Positions 17,520-25,586 of a stretch of DNA of 64,000 nt are shown here, one piece after another. The position numbers and the translations under genes were made by a program. Position 1 is the first letter of the stretch, and each line of letters starts with the position of its first letter. The DNA comes from an uncultured Algibacter sp. (GTDB lineage Bacteria; Bacteroidota; Bacteroidia; Flavobacteriales; Flavobacteriaceae). Location: the NCBI GenBank assembly GCA_947499935.1, contig CANMQH010000011.1, forward strand, positions 57,813-121,812, in the 5' to 3' direction. The notes beneath the pieces were generated by a model. The model ran no database searches, was not told where the DNA came from, and saw nothing but the letters and a program-made list of their open reading frames with translations.

Positions 17520-18185
17520 CTAATGCGCTTCTTCTTTCAAGAATTCTTTAGGAAACTTAGCTTTAAATCGATTTAATCTTGGGATAGATACATTTTGAAT
17601 ATAAGGATGGTTTGGATGTAGTTTTTCGTAATCTTGATGATAATCTTCGGCAATCCAAAACTTTTTAAAAGGGTAGACTTCGGCAGCGATTTTAACATCT
17701 AGCTTTTTTGCTAAAGCGGTTTTCTTTTTTAAAATAATTTGTTTTTGGTCTTCATTTTGATAAAAAATAATAGAACGGTATTGAGAACCTCTATCATTGC
17801 CTTGCCCGTTTACTTGGGTTACATTTTGTGATGCAAAATAGATGTCTACCAAGGTTTCAAAACTAACCACTTTTGGGTCATAAATAATTTCTACGGCTTC
17901 GGCATGTCCTGTTCTGCCTGTATTGCTAGAACTGTAAGTTGGGTTTTTTGAGTGCCCGCCAGAATATCCAGAAATAGATTCTTCTACACCTTTTACGCTT
18001 TCGTAAATAGCTTCTACACACCAAAAACATCCACTAGCAAAGTAAGCTCTGGCTTTTCCGTTTTTAAGGGGAACTTCAATAGGGTCTTCTGTATTTGTAA
18101 CGGTTTGTTGTTCTTTTTTAGTTTGTGCTGAGTTTTGACAACTATATAAAATAGATATAAGGATTACAGGAAGTAATTTTTTCAT
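17520..18185 (-). CDS. msrA: Peptide-methionine (S)-S-oxide reductase, lipoprotein form
   Basis: From ATG 18185 the protein is about 221 residues. It begins with a lipoprotein signal (MKKLLPVILISILYSC, lipid-bearing Cys near residue 16), so it is predicted to be anchored in the envelope. An in-frame ATG at 18230 would spoil this signal. The MsrA domain follows, with the catalytic GCFWCVEA motif, GYSGG, and the conserved DPKVVSFETLVDIYF and GSQYRSIIFY blocks. It reduces methionine-S-sulfoxide in oxidised proteins; an envelope location implies repair of exported proteins. No msrB is fused or adjacent. It stands alone, about 200 bp from each neighbouring gene. Confidence 0.93.
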   Translation of the reverse strand: MKKLLPVILISILYSCQNSAQTKKEQQTVTNTEDPIEVPLKNGKARAYFASGCFWCVEAIYESVKGVEESISGYSGGHSKNPTYSSSNTGRTGHAEAVEIIYDPKVVSFETLVDIYFASQNVTQVNGQGNDRGSQYRSIIFYQNEDQKQIILKKKTALAKKLDVKIAAEVYPFKKFWIAEDYHQDYEKLHPNHPYIQNVSIPRLNRFKAKFPKEFLKEEAH

Positions 18186-18387
18186 GATAAATAGCTTTAA
18201 TGGCACACATGCTTTTTGTTTGTTGTGCAATTTAAAGCTTAAGTCGTAAAAATATAAATAACCTTAATTAATTAACCTATTCTTTTTTTAAGAAGGCGAA
18301 TGGGTTTTTATAATAATTGATAATAAATTTTAACGGTATGCATTTTTATAAAATATAAATTAACGAATCATAACTTAGATTGTAAGT

Positions 18388-18424
18388 ACAAAAAAAGCCT
18401 TAACAATTAACATTGAAAAGGCTT
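18388..18424 (-). terminator. Terminator of the Nif3/zinc-ribbon-like operon
   Basis: On the minus strand AAGCCTT (18424-18418) pairs with AAGGCTT (18401-18395), with an inner CAAT/ATTG pairing, and is followed by a run of T at 18396-18390. It lies just after the 3' end of the coiled-coil gene. Confidence 0.75.
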
Positions 18425-18446
18425 ATATATAATGTGTAAAATGAGT

Positions 18447-19226
18447 TTAAAGTTTTGCAAACATTTTTCCCATTTTAGCTTTTTGTTCTTCTGCTAAAGC
18501 AGCATCAACTAAAATTCTGCCACTATGTTCATCTGTAATAACTTTTTTACGAGAGGCTATTTCTACTTGTACCTGAGGTGGTATTGTAAAAAATGACCCT
18601 CCAGAAGCACCTCTTTCAATAGGGACAACGGCCAAACCGTTTTTAACGTTAGTTCTAATTCTATGGTAAGCAGCAACCAATCGGTCTTCAATTTGTTCTT
18701 TGTATTGCTCTGATTTAGAAATTAAGGCTTGCTCTTCTTTTTCAGTTTCTGCTAAAATAGCATCTAACTCACTTTTTTTATGCTTCAAGTGGTTTTCACG
18801 CTCTTTTAAACGACCTTTAGTTTCTGCAATAACCTCTTTTTTCTGCTCTATTTGAACTTTAAATTCTTTAATATGCTTATCAGCTAATTCAATTTCTAAT
18901 TCTTGAAATTCAACTTCTTTAGTTAAAGAATTAAATTCTCTGTTATTTCTAACATTATCTTGTTGTTCGGTATATTTTTTAATTAAAGTTTTAGCTTCTT
19001 CAATTAAATTTTTCTTTCCAGTAATATCATTATCTATTACTTCTAGGTTAGAAACCAATTTTTCTAATCTTATGTTTAAACCAGCAACTTCATCTTCTAA
19101 ATCACGAACTTCTAAAGGGAGTTCTCCACGTACATTTCTTATTTCGTCTATGCGAGAATCGATCAGCTGTAAATCGTATAAAGCTCTCAAACGATCTTCT
19201 ACAGTTACTTCTTTCTTTTTTGCCAT
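18447..19226 (-). CDS. Coiled-coil protein of the C4 zinc-ribbon family with lost cysteines
   Basis: This 259-residue protein is mostly a long charged coiled coil (about residues 10-180), followed by a compact C-terminal domain. The family normally ends in a zinc ribbon with a pattern like GG-C-F-x-IPPQ ... C-x-x-C-GRILVD. Here the domain is recognisable (GGSFFTIPPQVQVEI, TDEHSGRILVD), but no cysteine remains in it, so it cannot bind zinc by the usual ligands. The family is almost always encoded next to the Nif3-like protein, as here: the Nif3-like gene ends 3 bp upstream on the same strand. A nucleic-acid-associated role is sometimes proposed; the true function is unknown. Confidence 0.8.
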   Translation of the reverse strand: MAKKKEVTVEDRLRALYDLQLIDSRIDEIRNVRGELPLEVRDLEDEVAGLNIRLEKLVSNLEVIDNDITGKKNLIEEAKTLIKKYTEQQDNVRNNREFNSLTKEVEFQELEIELADKHIKEFKVQIEQKKEVIAETKGRLKERENHLKHKKSELDAILAETEKEEQALISKSEQYKEQIEDRLVAAYHRIRTNVKNGLAVVPIERGASGGSFFTIPPQVQVEIASRKKVITDEHSGRILVDAALAEEQKAKMGKMFAKL

Positions 19227-19229
19227 ACT

Positions 19230-20324
19230 TTAAAAATACTTAACAGGATTGGTATTTGTCTTTGATAAAACGATTGCAAAATTAGTGATTTTTTTTGTAA
19301 GATGGGCTACTAAACCATTTTTTGTGAACTGCTCACTTTCGTAATGGCCAATATCGGCTAAAAGGATATTGTTTTCTGCAGAAAAAAAGTCGTGATATTT
19401 TAAATCTGAAGTTATAAAAGCATCAGCACCAGATGCTTTAGCTGCTTTAATGGCAAAACTGCCCGAGCCTCCTAAAACTGCTATTTTCTTAATTTCTTTA
19501 TTTAAAAAAGATGAATGTCTAATGCATTTTGTATTCATTTTATCCTTTACAAAATTCAGGAAAGTTGATTCGTCCATCGCATGTTTAAATTCTCCAATCA
19601 TACCCATGCCTATATTTTGATTTTTGTTTTCTAATGTGGTAATTTCATAGGCTACTTCTTCGTAAGAATGATTTTTAAATAGCGTTTGCAATATTTTAGA
19701 TTCTAGATGTTTTGCATAGGTTATGGTAATCTTAGTCTCATTTTCATGGTGTAGCTCACCCTTTTTGCCTTTTGTTGGATTGGATTCGTGATTACCTTGG
19801 TAAGTGCCATAACCCTCTACATTAAAACTACAATGACTATAATTACCAATATGACCAGCCTCAGCATTAAATAAGGCTGTTCTTAATTGTTCGGCTTCAT
19901 TTGTAGGAACATAGGTTGTTAATTTTTTTATGGTTTTGCCTTGCGGAATTAAAATGCGTTTATTTATTAAGCCCAATTGGTTGCAAATCATGTCGTTTAC
20001 ACCCTTAAAAGTATTGTCTAATGCGGTGTGCATACTATAGATGGCAATGTCGTGTTTTATAGCTTTTATAACGACACGTTCTACATAACTAGCGCCATTT
20101 AACTTTTTTAATCCATTAAATATTATAGGGTGAAAGCTAACAATTAGGTTACAATGTTTTTCTATAGCTTCATCTACAACAGCTTCGAGTGTATCAAGAG
20201 TAACCAAAATACCCGTAATTAGGCTATTTTTATTACCAACCAAAAGGCCAACATTATCAAAATCTTCGGCATATGCTAAAGGTGCAAGTTCTTCTAAATG
20301 CTTTATGACGTCTTGAACAATCAT
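19230..20324 (-). CDS. Nif3-like dinuclear metal-centre protein (YbgI/YqfO type)
   Basis: This 364-residue member of the Nif3 family has the usual metal ligands: His in VSFHPIIFNGLKKLNG, His in IYSMHTALDN, and the C-terminal His and Glu in DIGHYESEQF. The length and the central insertion (about residues 125-235) match the YqfO type, with a PII-like domain inserted between the two halves of the metal-binding fold. It is often annotated as GTP cyclohydrolase I type 2, but that activity is not well established for the family. It is transcribed with the coiled-coil zinc-ribbon-like gene (3 bp gap), the standard pairing. A TATATTTG box lies upstream at 20357-20350. Confidence 0.9.
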   Translation of the reverse strand: MIVQDVIKHLEELAPLAYAEDFDNVGLLVGNKNSLITGILVTLDTLEAVVDEAIEKHCNLIVSFHPIIFNGLKKLNGASYVERVVIKAIKHDIAIYSMHTALDNTFKGVNDMICNQLGLINKRILIPQGKTIKKLTTYVPTNEAEQLRTALFNAEAGHIGNYSHCSFNVEGYGTYQGNHESNPTKGKKGELHHENETKITITYAKHLESKILQTLFKNHSYEEVAYEITTLENKNQNIGMGMIGEFKHAMDESTFLNFVKDKMNTKCIRHSSFLNKEIKKIAVLGGSGSFAIKAAKASGADAFITSDLKYHDFFSAENNILLADIGHYESEQFTKNGLVAHLTKKITNFAIVLSKTNTNPVKYF

Positions 20325-20349
20325 TTTATTTTTTGTGTGGGTTATAAAA

Positions 20350-20357
20350 CAAATATA
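20350..20357 (-). promoter_or_regulatory. Putative -7 box (TATATTTG) for the Nif3-like operon
   Basis: The plus-strand CAAATATA reads TATATTTG on the minus strand and ends 25 nt before the Nif3 ATG. It shares a 50-bp divergent gap with lpxK. Confidence 0.55.
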
Positions 20358-20374
20358 AATATTATATTTTCGCT

Positions 20375-21385
20375 ATGATGAAAATATTACGTTACATATT
20401 ATTTCCTTTCGTGCCTATATACTTCCTCGTTACTTGGTTGCGTAACAAATTGTACGATATAGATATTAAAGTATCTAAGTCTTATAATTTTCCTGTTATT
20501 TGTGTTGGTAACTTAAGTGTTGGTGGTACGGGTAAGACACCCATGATTGAATATTTAATTCGCCTTTTAAAGAATGATTATCATGTTGCCACATTAAGTA
20601 GAGGTTATAAAAGAGATACTAAAGGCTTTGTGTTGGCCGATGGAAATTCTACTGCAGAGTCTTTAGGAGATGAACCTTTTCAGTTTTACAGTAAATTTAA
20701 TGCTGATGTTGATGTTGTTGTAGATGAAGATAGACAACATGGCATAGAGACTTTAAAATCGAAAAGACCGAGTGTTAATGTTGTTTTGTTAGATGATGCC
20801 TACCAGCATAGAAAAGTTAAGGCGGGCTTAAATATTTTACTAACCACATATCAAAATCCTTATTTTAATGATATGGTTTTACCTACGGGTAATTTAAGAG
20901 AGGCTAAAAGTGGTGCTAAACGTGCTGATATTATTGTGGTGACTAAATGCCCAAAAGCATTAAATGATAAGGAGAAACATGATTTATATAAAAAAATAAA
21001 ACCAGAATTTCATCAAACTGTTTTTTATAGTTGGATAACATATGCTGAGCAATTAATTTCTACAGATTCTGTATTGAATATTAACGATTTAAAGGATTTT
21101 ACTTTGGTTACAGGTATTGCAAACCCAAAACCATTGGTTAAGTTTTTAAAAGGGAAGGGGTTAAGTTTTGAGCATTCTAGTTTTAGTGATCATCATACTT
21201 TTTCTCAGCTAGAAGTTGATGTGTTGGCTAAAAAGGAGCTTATAATAACTACCGAAAAAGATTTTATGCGTTTAAAAAAATATAAATCTTTGAAGAATAA
21301 ATTGTTTTATTTACCTATTACAATCAACATTAGTGATGCGGTCAAATTTAATAACCTTATTAAGGATTCTGTTAAACAGCACTAG
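20375..21385 (+). CDS. lpxK: Tetraacyldisaccharide 4'-kinase
   Basis: This 336-residue protein has the family's N-terminal membrane-associated helix (LRYILFPFVPIYFLVTWLRNKLY), the Walker A-like P-loop GGTGKTP, the conserved SRGYKR and GDEP motifs, and DDAYQHRKV, which contributes the catalytic base region. LpxK phosphorylates the 4' position of the lipid A precursor at the inner membrane, the sixth step of the Raetz pathway. Length is normal. Two adjacent ATGs (20375 and 20378) are equally possible starts. Its 3' end overlaps the convergent hybrid kinase gene by 14 bp, so the transcripts must overlap. Divergent from the Nif3-like gene. Confidence 0.93.
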   Translation: MMKILRYILFPFVPIYFLVTWLRNKLYDIDIKVSKSYNFPVICVGNLSVGGTGKTPMIEYLIRLLKNDYHVATLSRGYKRDTKGFVLADGNSTAESLGDEPFQFYSKFNADVDVVVDEDRQHGIETLKSKRPSVNVVLLDDAYQHRKVKAGLNILLTTYQNPYFNDMVLPTGNLREAKSGAKRADIIVVTKCPKALNDKEKHDLYKKIKPEFHQTVFYSWITYAEQLISTDSVLNINDLKDFTLVTGIANPKPLVKFLKGKGLSFEHSSFSDHHTFSQLEVDVLAKKELIITTEKDFMRLKKYKSLKNKLFYLPITINISDAVKFNNLIKDSVKQH

Positions 21386-23609
21386 ATGATTTGTTTTTAT
21401 TTGATAATGCGTTGTAAAGCTTTTTTTCAAACTCTTCTTGCTTAAAGGGTTTAGGGATAATATCGGTAAACCCTGCTTCGTCAAATTCATGCATTTTATC
21501 TTCGATAGTAACAGCCGTAAGCGCAAAAATTGTTAAATCCTCATCAAAAGATCTTATAATTTTTGTAGCCTCAATACCACTAATTCCAGGCATATGAATA
21601 TCCATTAAAACAATATCATAATTGTTGGATTTTATCATTTTTACAGCATCTTCACCATTATCAATAATGTCACATTGAAGTTCCATTTTTGTTAAAATCT
21701 TTTTAGTAATCATTTGGTTGATTTTGTTGTCTTCAACAACTAAGATTTTAACAGTGCTTAAATCAAGATTACTAGTGTTGCCATCAAAATAAGTCGCTTG
21801 GTTTTCTTTGGCTTCTTCAATATTTGTTGGCTCTAATGGAATTTCAAAATAAAATGTAGTCCCTTTTTTTAATTCACTTTTCACGTAGATCTCGCCTTTT
21901 AAAATATCAATTAAACCTTTAACTATAGAAAGTCCTAGGCCTGTGCCACCATATTTACGGTTAATTTGTATTGATCCTTGAGAAAAACTCTCAAACATAT
22001 GGTCTTGTTTTTCTTGGCTAATACCAATACCATTATCTTCTACTTCAAAACGTAATGTAAATATTTTATCTTTCTCTTCAATTTTATAAACACGTATCCA
22101 AATATCTCCGTTTTTGGTAAACTTAATAGAGTTTCCAATGAGATTGATTAATATTTGAGATATCTTTAATTGATCTGCAATAAAATTTTCAGTAAGGTCT
22201 GTATCGTATTCAAAATGAATCTTGATGTTGTTATCTTGAGCAGAATTGTTAAGGGCTAAAACAATATTGTTTATTTTCTTTTTTAGATTAAAAGACTCTG
22301 GTTCTACATCCACTTTATTAGCTTCAATTTTATTGATTTGAAGAATATCATTAATAAAAGTTAAAAGGTAATCTCCAGAAAATTTTAATGATTTTAAATG
22401 TTGTACTTGATCAGGTTTTGGATTTTCATCTAATAATAAATTACTTAAACCTGTTACTGCGTATAGCGGTGTTCTAAGTTCATGTGTAACCGTTGATAGA
22501 AAATCTGCTTTGGTTTTTGATGCCAATTCGGCTTTTTCTTTGGCTACGGTTAACTCTCCATTTTTTTTGTGGAGCATATTATTGGTTTTGAGTCTAATAT
22601 TATTGTTTTTATATAGTGATAAGGTTAAAAGAGATAATATAGTTATTAATGCTACACTAAGTATAGAGATTAGTGTGTTTAAATTTTTATCATCTTTTGC
22701 TTTTTCTAACTCTTGTACAACTTCTTTGTTTTTCTCTATTTCTTCACTTAATAGATATTGTACATCATAACCACGAGAGCTGTTTACTTTAGATACGCGT
22801 CTTATAGAATCTGAAAGTCTTAGATGTGCATTTAAGTAGTCTCTTGACTGTTTGTAGCTTTGCGAATCGTTATATAAATTACTAGTTACAAGGTAACCTT
22901 GGTTTAATATATTAGTAAATTTATTTTTTTTAGCTATTTTAATACCTTCTGCGGCGAGTGCGATAGCTTTTTCATTGTTTCCTAATTTATTAAAAACTTC
23001 AGCTTGACTAATAAGAGCTTCACTTTGTGTTTTTTTATAACCTTCTGTTTTTGCAAGTGCTAACGCTTGTTCTATAATGTCTTTAGCTTTAGTGTAAGCC
23101 TTAGACTCGTTATATGTTTTACCCTCACTTAATAGCGTTTCTGCCAATTCTGCTCTTAAACCTTCTTCTTCAAATTTAGATTTTGCAGCTTTGTAGGAGT
23201 CTAATGCTGTTGCATAATCTTTTTTAAATAAATAGACATCCCCAAAGGTTTTGTACGACTTACCTAAGTTCTTATTGTCGTTTATAATGCGTTGTACTTC
23301 AATGGCTTTGTTTAAAGATTTTATAGCTTTATCTTCTTCTCCTAGAATAAGCTGTAATCGACCTTTAATGGCATGTATAAAACCCACACTTTTTTTATTG
23401 TCGGTTTTAATTGCTAAATCTAAAGCTTCCTCTAAATTGATTTGAGCTCTGTAGTAATTATAGTTTTCTAAATCGTTTTGTGACTGAACAATTTTGTAAA
23501 TAATGCTATTTTGCATGATTTCGGGGTCATCATCAATAGATTGCTGAGATGATGCGCCTATGCTAAATAGCATTAAAATAATATATATGTAGTTATTATT
23601 TAGAGACAT
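21372..23609 (-). CDS. TPR-containing hybrid sensor histidine kinase (copy 2)
   Basis: This 745-residue protein has the same layout as the kinases at 4 kb and 49.6 kb: signal peptide (IYIILMLFSIGASSQ), TPR-like helical repeats to about residue 300, one membrane helix (TLISILSVALITILSLLTL), HisKA with VTHELRTPLYAV, HATPase with LINLIGNSIKF, DNGIGIS and GTGLGLSI, and a C-terminal receiver with VVEDN, the phospho-acceptor Asp in IVLMDIHMP, ALTAV and PKPF. There is no output domain. The TPR region probably lies in the periplasm and reads an envelope protein or peptide; this is inferred from topology. The 3' end overlaps lpxK by 14 bp. A TATATTTG box precedes it at 23637-23630. Confidence 0.9.
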   Translation of the reverse strand: MSLNNNYIYIILMLFSIGASSQQSIDDDPEIMQNSIIYKIVQSQNDLENYNYYRAQINLEEALDLAIKTDNKKSVGFIHAIKGRLQLILGEEDKAIKSLNKAIEVQRIINDNKNLGKSYKTFGDVYLFKKDYATALDSYKAAKSKFEEEGLRAELAETLLSEGKTYNESKAYTKAKDIIEQALALAKTEGYKKTQSEALISQAEVFNKLGNNEKAIALAAEGIKIAKKNKFTNILNQGYLVTSNLYNDSQSYKQSRDYLNAHLRLSDSIRRVSKVNSSRGYDVQYLLSEEIEKNKEVVQELEKAKDDKNLNTLISILSVALITILSLLTLSLYKNNNIRLKTNNMLHKKNGELTVAKEKAELASKTKADFLSTVTHELRTPLYAVTGLSNLLLDENPKPDQVQHLKSLKFSGDYLLTFINDILQINKIEANKVDVEPESFNLKKKINNIVLALNNSAQDNNIKIHFEYDTDLTENFIADQLKISQILINLIGNSIKFTKNGDIWIRVYKIEEKDKIFTLRFEVEDNGIGISQEKQDHMFESFSQGSIQINRKYGGTGLGLSIVKGLIDILKGEIYVKSELKKGTTFYFEIPLEPTNIEEAKENQATYFDGNTSNLDLSTVKILVVEDNKINQMITKKILTKMELQCDIIDNGEDAVKMIKSNNYDIVLMDIHMPGISGIEATKIIRSFDEDLTIFALTAVTIEDKMHEFDEAGFTDIIPKPFKQEEFEKKLYNALSNKNKSSSAV

Positions 23610-23629
23610 AAATAATTAAATATTATCGA

Positions 23630-23637
23630 CAAATATA
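23630..23637 (-). promoter_or_regulatory. Putative -7 box (TATATTTG) for hybrid kinase copy 2
   Basis: The plus-strand CAAATATA reads TATATTTG on the minus strand, ending 20 nt before the ATG at 23609. No clear -33 element is seen. Confidence 0.5.
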
Positions 23638-23650
23638 GTTTTTTTATCGA

Positions 23651-24655
23651 TTAAATGTGATTTTTAGCCGACAAATAGCATATAAGATCTATAATTCGCT
23701 TAGAATATCCAGATTCGTTATCATACCAACCAATAATTTTAACCATATTGCCAATTACGGACGTCATTTGCGAATCAAAAATACAAGAATTCGTATTGCC
23801 TACAATGTCTATGGATACAATAGGGTCTGTTGTATATTCTATGATGTCTTTGTATTTATCTTTAGAAGCTTTTTTAAAAGCTGTGTTAATATCTTCTATT
23901 GTAACCGTTTTTTTAACATTAAATGTAATATCTGTTAAAGATCCATTAATAACAGGTACTCGTATACCGCAGCCACCAATAACATTGGCAAGCTCTGGAA
24001 ATATTTTAGTAAGCGCTTTGGCTGCCCCTGTTGTTGTTGGAACAATAGATTGACTTGCTGCTCTAGATCGTCTTAAATCCCGGTGTGGTTGATCATGCAA
24101 ACTTTGGTCTGTTGTGTAAGAATGAATTGTAGTTATATAGGCTTGATTAATACCACATAAATTATTTATGATATCAATCATTGGTGCTGCATTATTGGTC
24201 GTACACGATGCATTAGAGACTATAGTTTCCGACCCGTCAAGATCGTTATCATTTACACCTAATACAATAGTTTTAATATCATCATCAATAGGAGGGACGC
24301 TTAAAATAACTCGTTTTGCACCATTTGTTATATGGTGTTGTAAACTAGAAGAGGTTTTAAATTTTCCTGTTGATTCTATAACGAAATCTACGTTATATGG
24401 TTTCCAGTTTATATCTTCAGGATGTTTTTTGTTTAATAATGGTATAGCATTATTATTGCAAATAATTTGGTTTTCTTCATGCGATATTTCTCCGTTAAAG
24501 ACCCCATGTACACTATCGTATTTTAATAAATGACTAAGAGTTCTGGCATCTGCCAAATCGTTAATTGCAACAATTTGGATGTTTTTATAACCTTGGAGCA
24601 ACCTAAAAACACGTCTACCTATCCTACCAAAGCCATTAATGGCAACTGTTATCAT
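23651..24655 (-). CDS. gap: Type I glyceraldehyde-3-phosphate dehydrogenase, divergent paralogue
   Basis: This 334-residue GAPDH has the NAD motif INGFGRIGRRVFRLL, the nucleotide-specificity Asp in INDLADA (NAD type), the catalytic Cys in SNASCTTNNAAP, the catalytic His in TTIHSYTTDQ and the phosphate-binding PHRDLRRSRAA. Two positions differ from the usual form: the second Cys of CTTNC is Asn, and the aromatic of WYDNE(W/Y)GYS is Ser. This suggests a lineage-specific second GAPDH, perhaps with a gluconeogenic or other role, rather than the main glycolytic enzyme. It starts 1 bp after the lipA stop codon, an unusual partner, so the two are probably co-transcribed. Confidence 0.88.
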   Translation of the reverse strand: MITVAINGFGRIGRRVFRLLQGYKNIQIVAINDLADARTLSHLLKYDSVHGVFNGEISHEENQIICNNNAIPLLNKKHPEDINWKPYNVDFVIESTGKFKTSSSLQHHITNGAKRVILSVPPIDDDIKTIVLGVNDNDLDGSETIVSNASCTTNNAAPMIDIINNLCGINQAYITTIHSYTTDQSLHDQPHRDLRRSRAASQSIVPTTTGAAKALTKIFPELANVIGGCGIRVPVINGSLTDITFNVKKTVTIEDINTAFKKASKDKYKDIIEYTTDPIVSIDIVGNTNSCIFDSQMTSVIGNMVKIIGWYDNESGYSKRIIDLICYLSAKNHI

Positions 24656-24656
24656 A

Positions 24657-25535
24657 TTAATTAATATGTTTTTGCGCTTTGTAAGACGAACGAACTAAAG
24701 CACTACTTTCTACATGACGGAAACCTAACTCTAATCCAATATCCTCATACTCTTTAAATTGGTCTGGATTTATAAACTGTTTAACAGGGAGGTGTTTTTT
24801 ACTAGGCTGAAGGTATTGGCCAATAGTTACTACATCAACATTGTTGGTCTTTAAATCTTTGAGTGTCTCGATAACTTCTTCTCTTGTTTCTCCCAAACCT
24901 AACATAATGCCAGATTTAGTTCTGCGTTGCCCTTGTTGTTTTAAATATTTTAAAACACCCATACTTCTATCATATTGTGCTTGTATCCTAACTTCACGTG
25001 TTAGTCGGCGTACAGTTTCAATATTATGAGATACCACTTCTGGTGCCACATCAATAATTCTATCAATATGTTTTTCTATACCTTGAAAATCTGGAATAAG
25101 CGTTTCTATTGTGATTTCTGGGTTCATTCTTCTAACAGATTTTATTGTTTCTGCCCACATAATACTACCCATATCTTTTAAATCATCTCGGTCTACACTT
25201 GTTAATACCGCATGTTTAATGCTCATTATTTTTATAGAGCGGGCTACTTTTTCGGGTTCATCCCAATCTACTGTTTCTGGTCTTCCTGTTTTTACGCCAC
25301 AAAACCCGCATGAACGTGTACATATATTACCTAAAATCATAAAGGTTGCAGTGCCTTCTCCCCAGCATTCACCCATGTTTGGGCAACTCCCAGAGGTGCA
25401 AATAGTATTTAAATTATATTTATCAACCAACCCTCTTAATTCGGTATATTTTTTACCTGTAGGCAGCTTAACTCGAAGCCATTTTGGTTTTGGTGTACGT
25501 TGAGGTATTATATTTGATACTGTTTCGGTGTTCAT
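24657..25535 (-). CDS. lipA: Lipoyl synthase
   Basis: From ATG 25535 the protein is 292 residues. It has both iron-sulfur cluster motifs of LipA: the auxiliary cluster CTSGSCPNMGEC and the radical SAM CxxxCxxC in CTRSCGFC, plus the conserved closing RSSY near the C-terminus. It inserts two sulfur atoms into protein-bound octanoyl groups to make the lipoyl cofactor of 2-oxoacid dehydrogenases. An in-frame ATG at 25559 falls inside a probable -7 box (TATCTTTG, 25564-25557), so 25535 is preferred. It is followed 1 bp later by the GAPDH gene. No lipB is nearby. Confidence 0.95.
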   Translation of the reverse strand: MNTETVSNIIPQRTPKPKWLRVKLPTGKKYTELRGLVDKYNLNTICTSGSCPNMGECWGEGTATFMILGNICTRSCGFCGVKTGRPETVDWDEPEKVARSIKIMSIKHAVLTSVDRDDLKDMGSIMWAETIKSVRRMNPEITIETLIPDFQGIEKHIDRIIDVAPEVVSHNIETVRRLTREVRIQAQYDRSMGVLKYLKQQGQRRTKSGIMLGLGETREEVIETLKDLKTNNVDVVTIGQYLQPSKKHLPVKQFINPDQFKEYEDIGLELGFRHVESSALVRSSYKAQKHIN

Positions 25536-25556
25536 ATTCTCTAAAATATTGAGCAG

Positions 25557-25564
25557 CAAAGATA
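25557..25564 (-). promoter_or_regulatory. Putative -7 box (TATCTTTG) for lipA-gap
   Basis: The plus-strand CAAAGATA reads TATCTTTG on the minus strand, 21 nt before the chosen lipA ATG. It suggests that lipA-gap can be transcribed apart from the transporter genes upstream. Confidence 0.5.
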
Positions 25565-25586
25565 CGAAGTATTCTTTTAAATCGGT

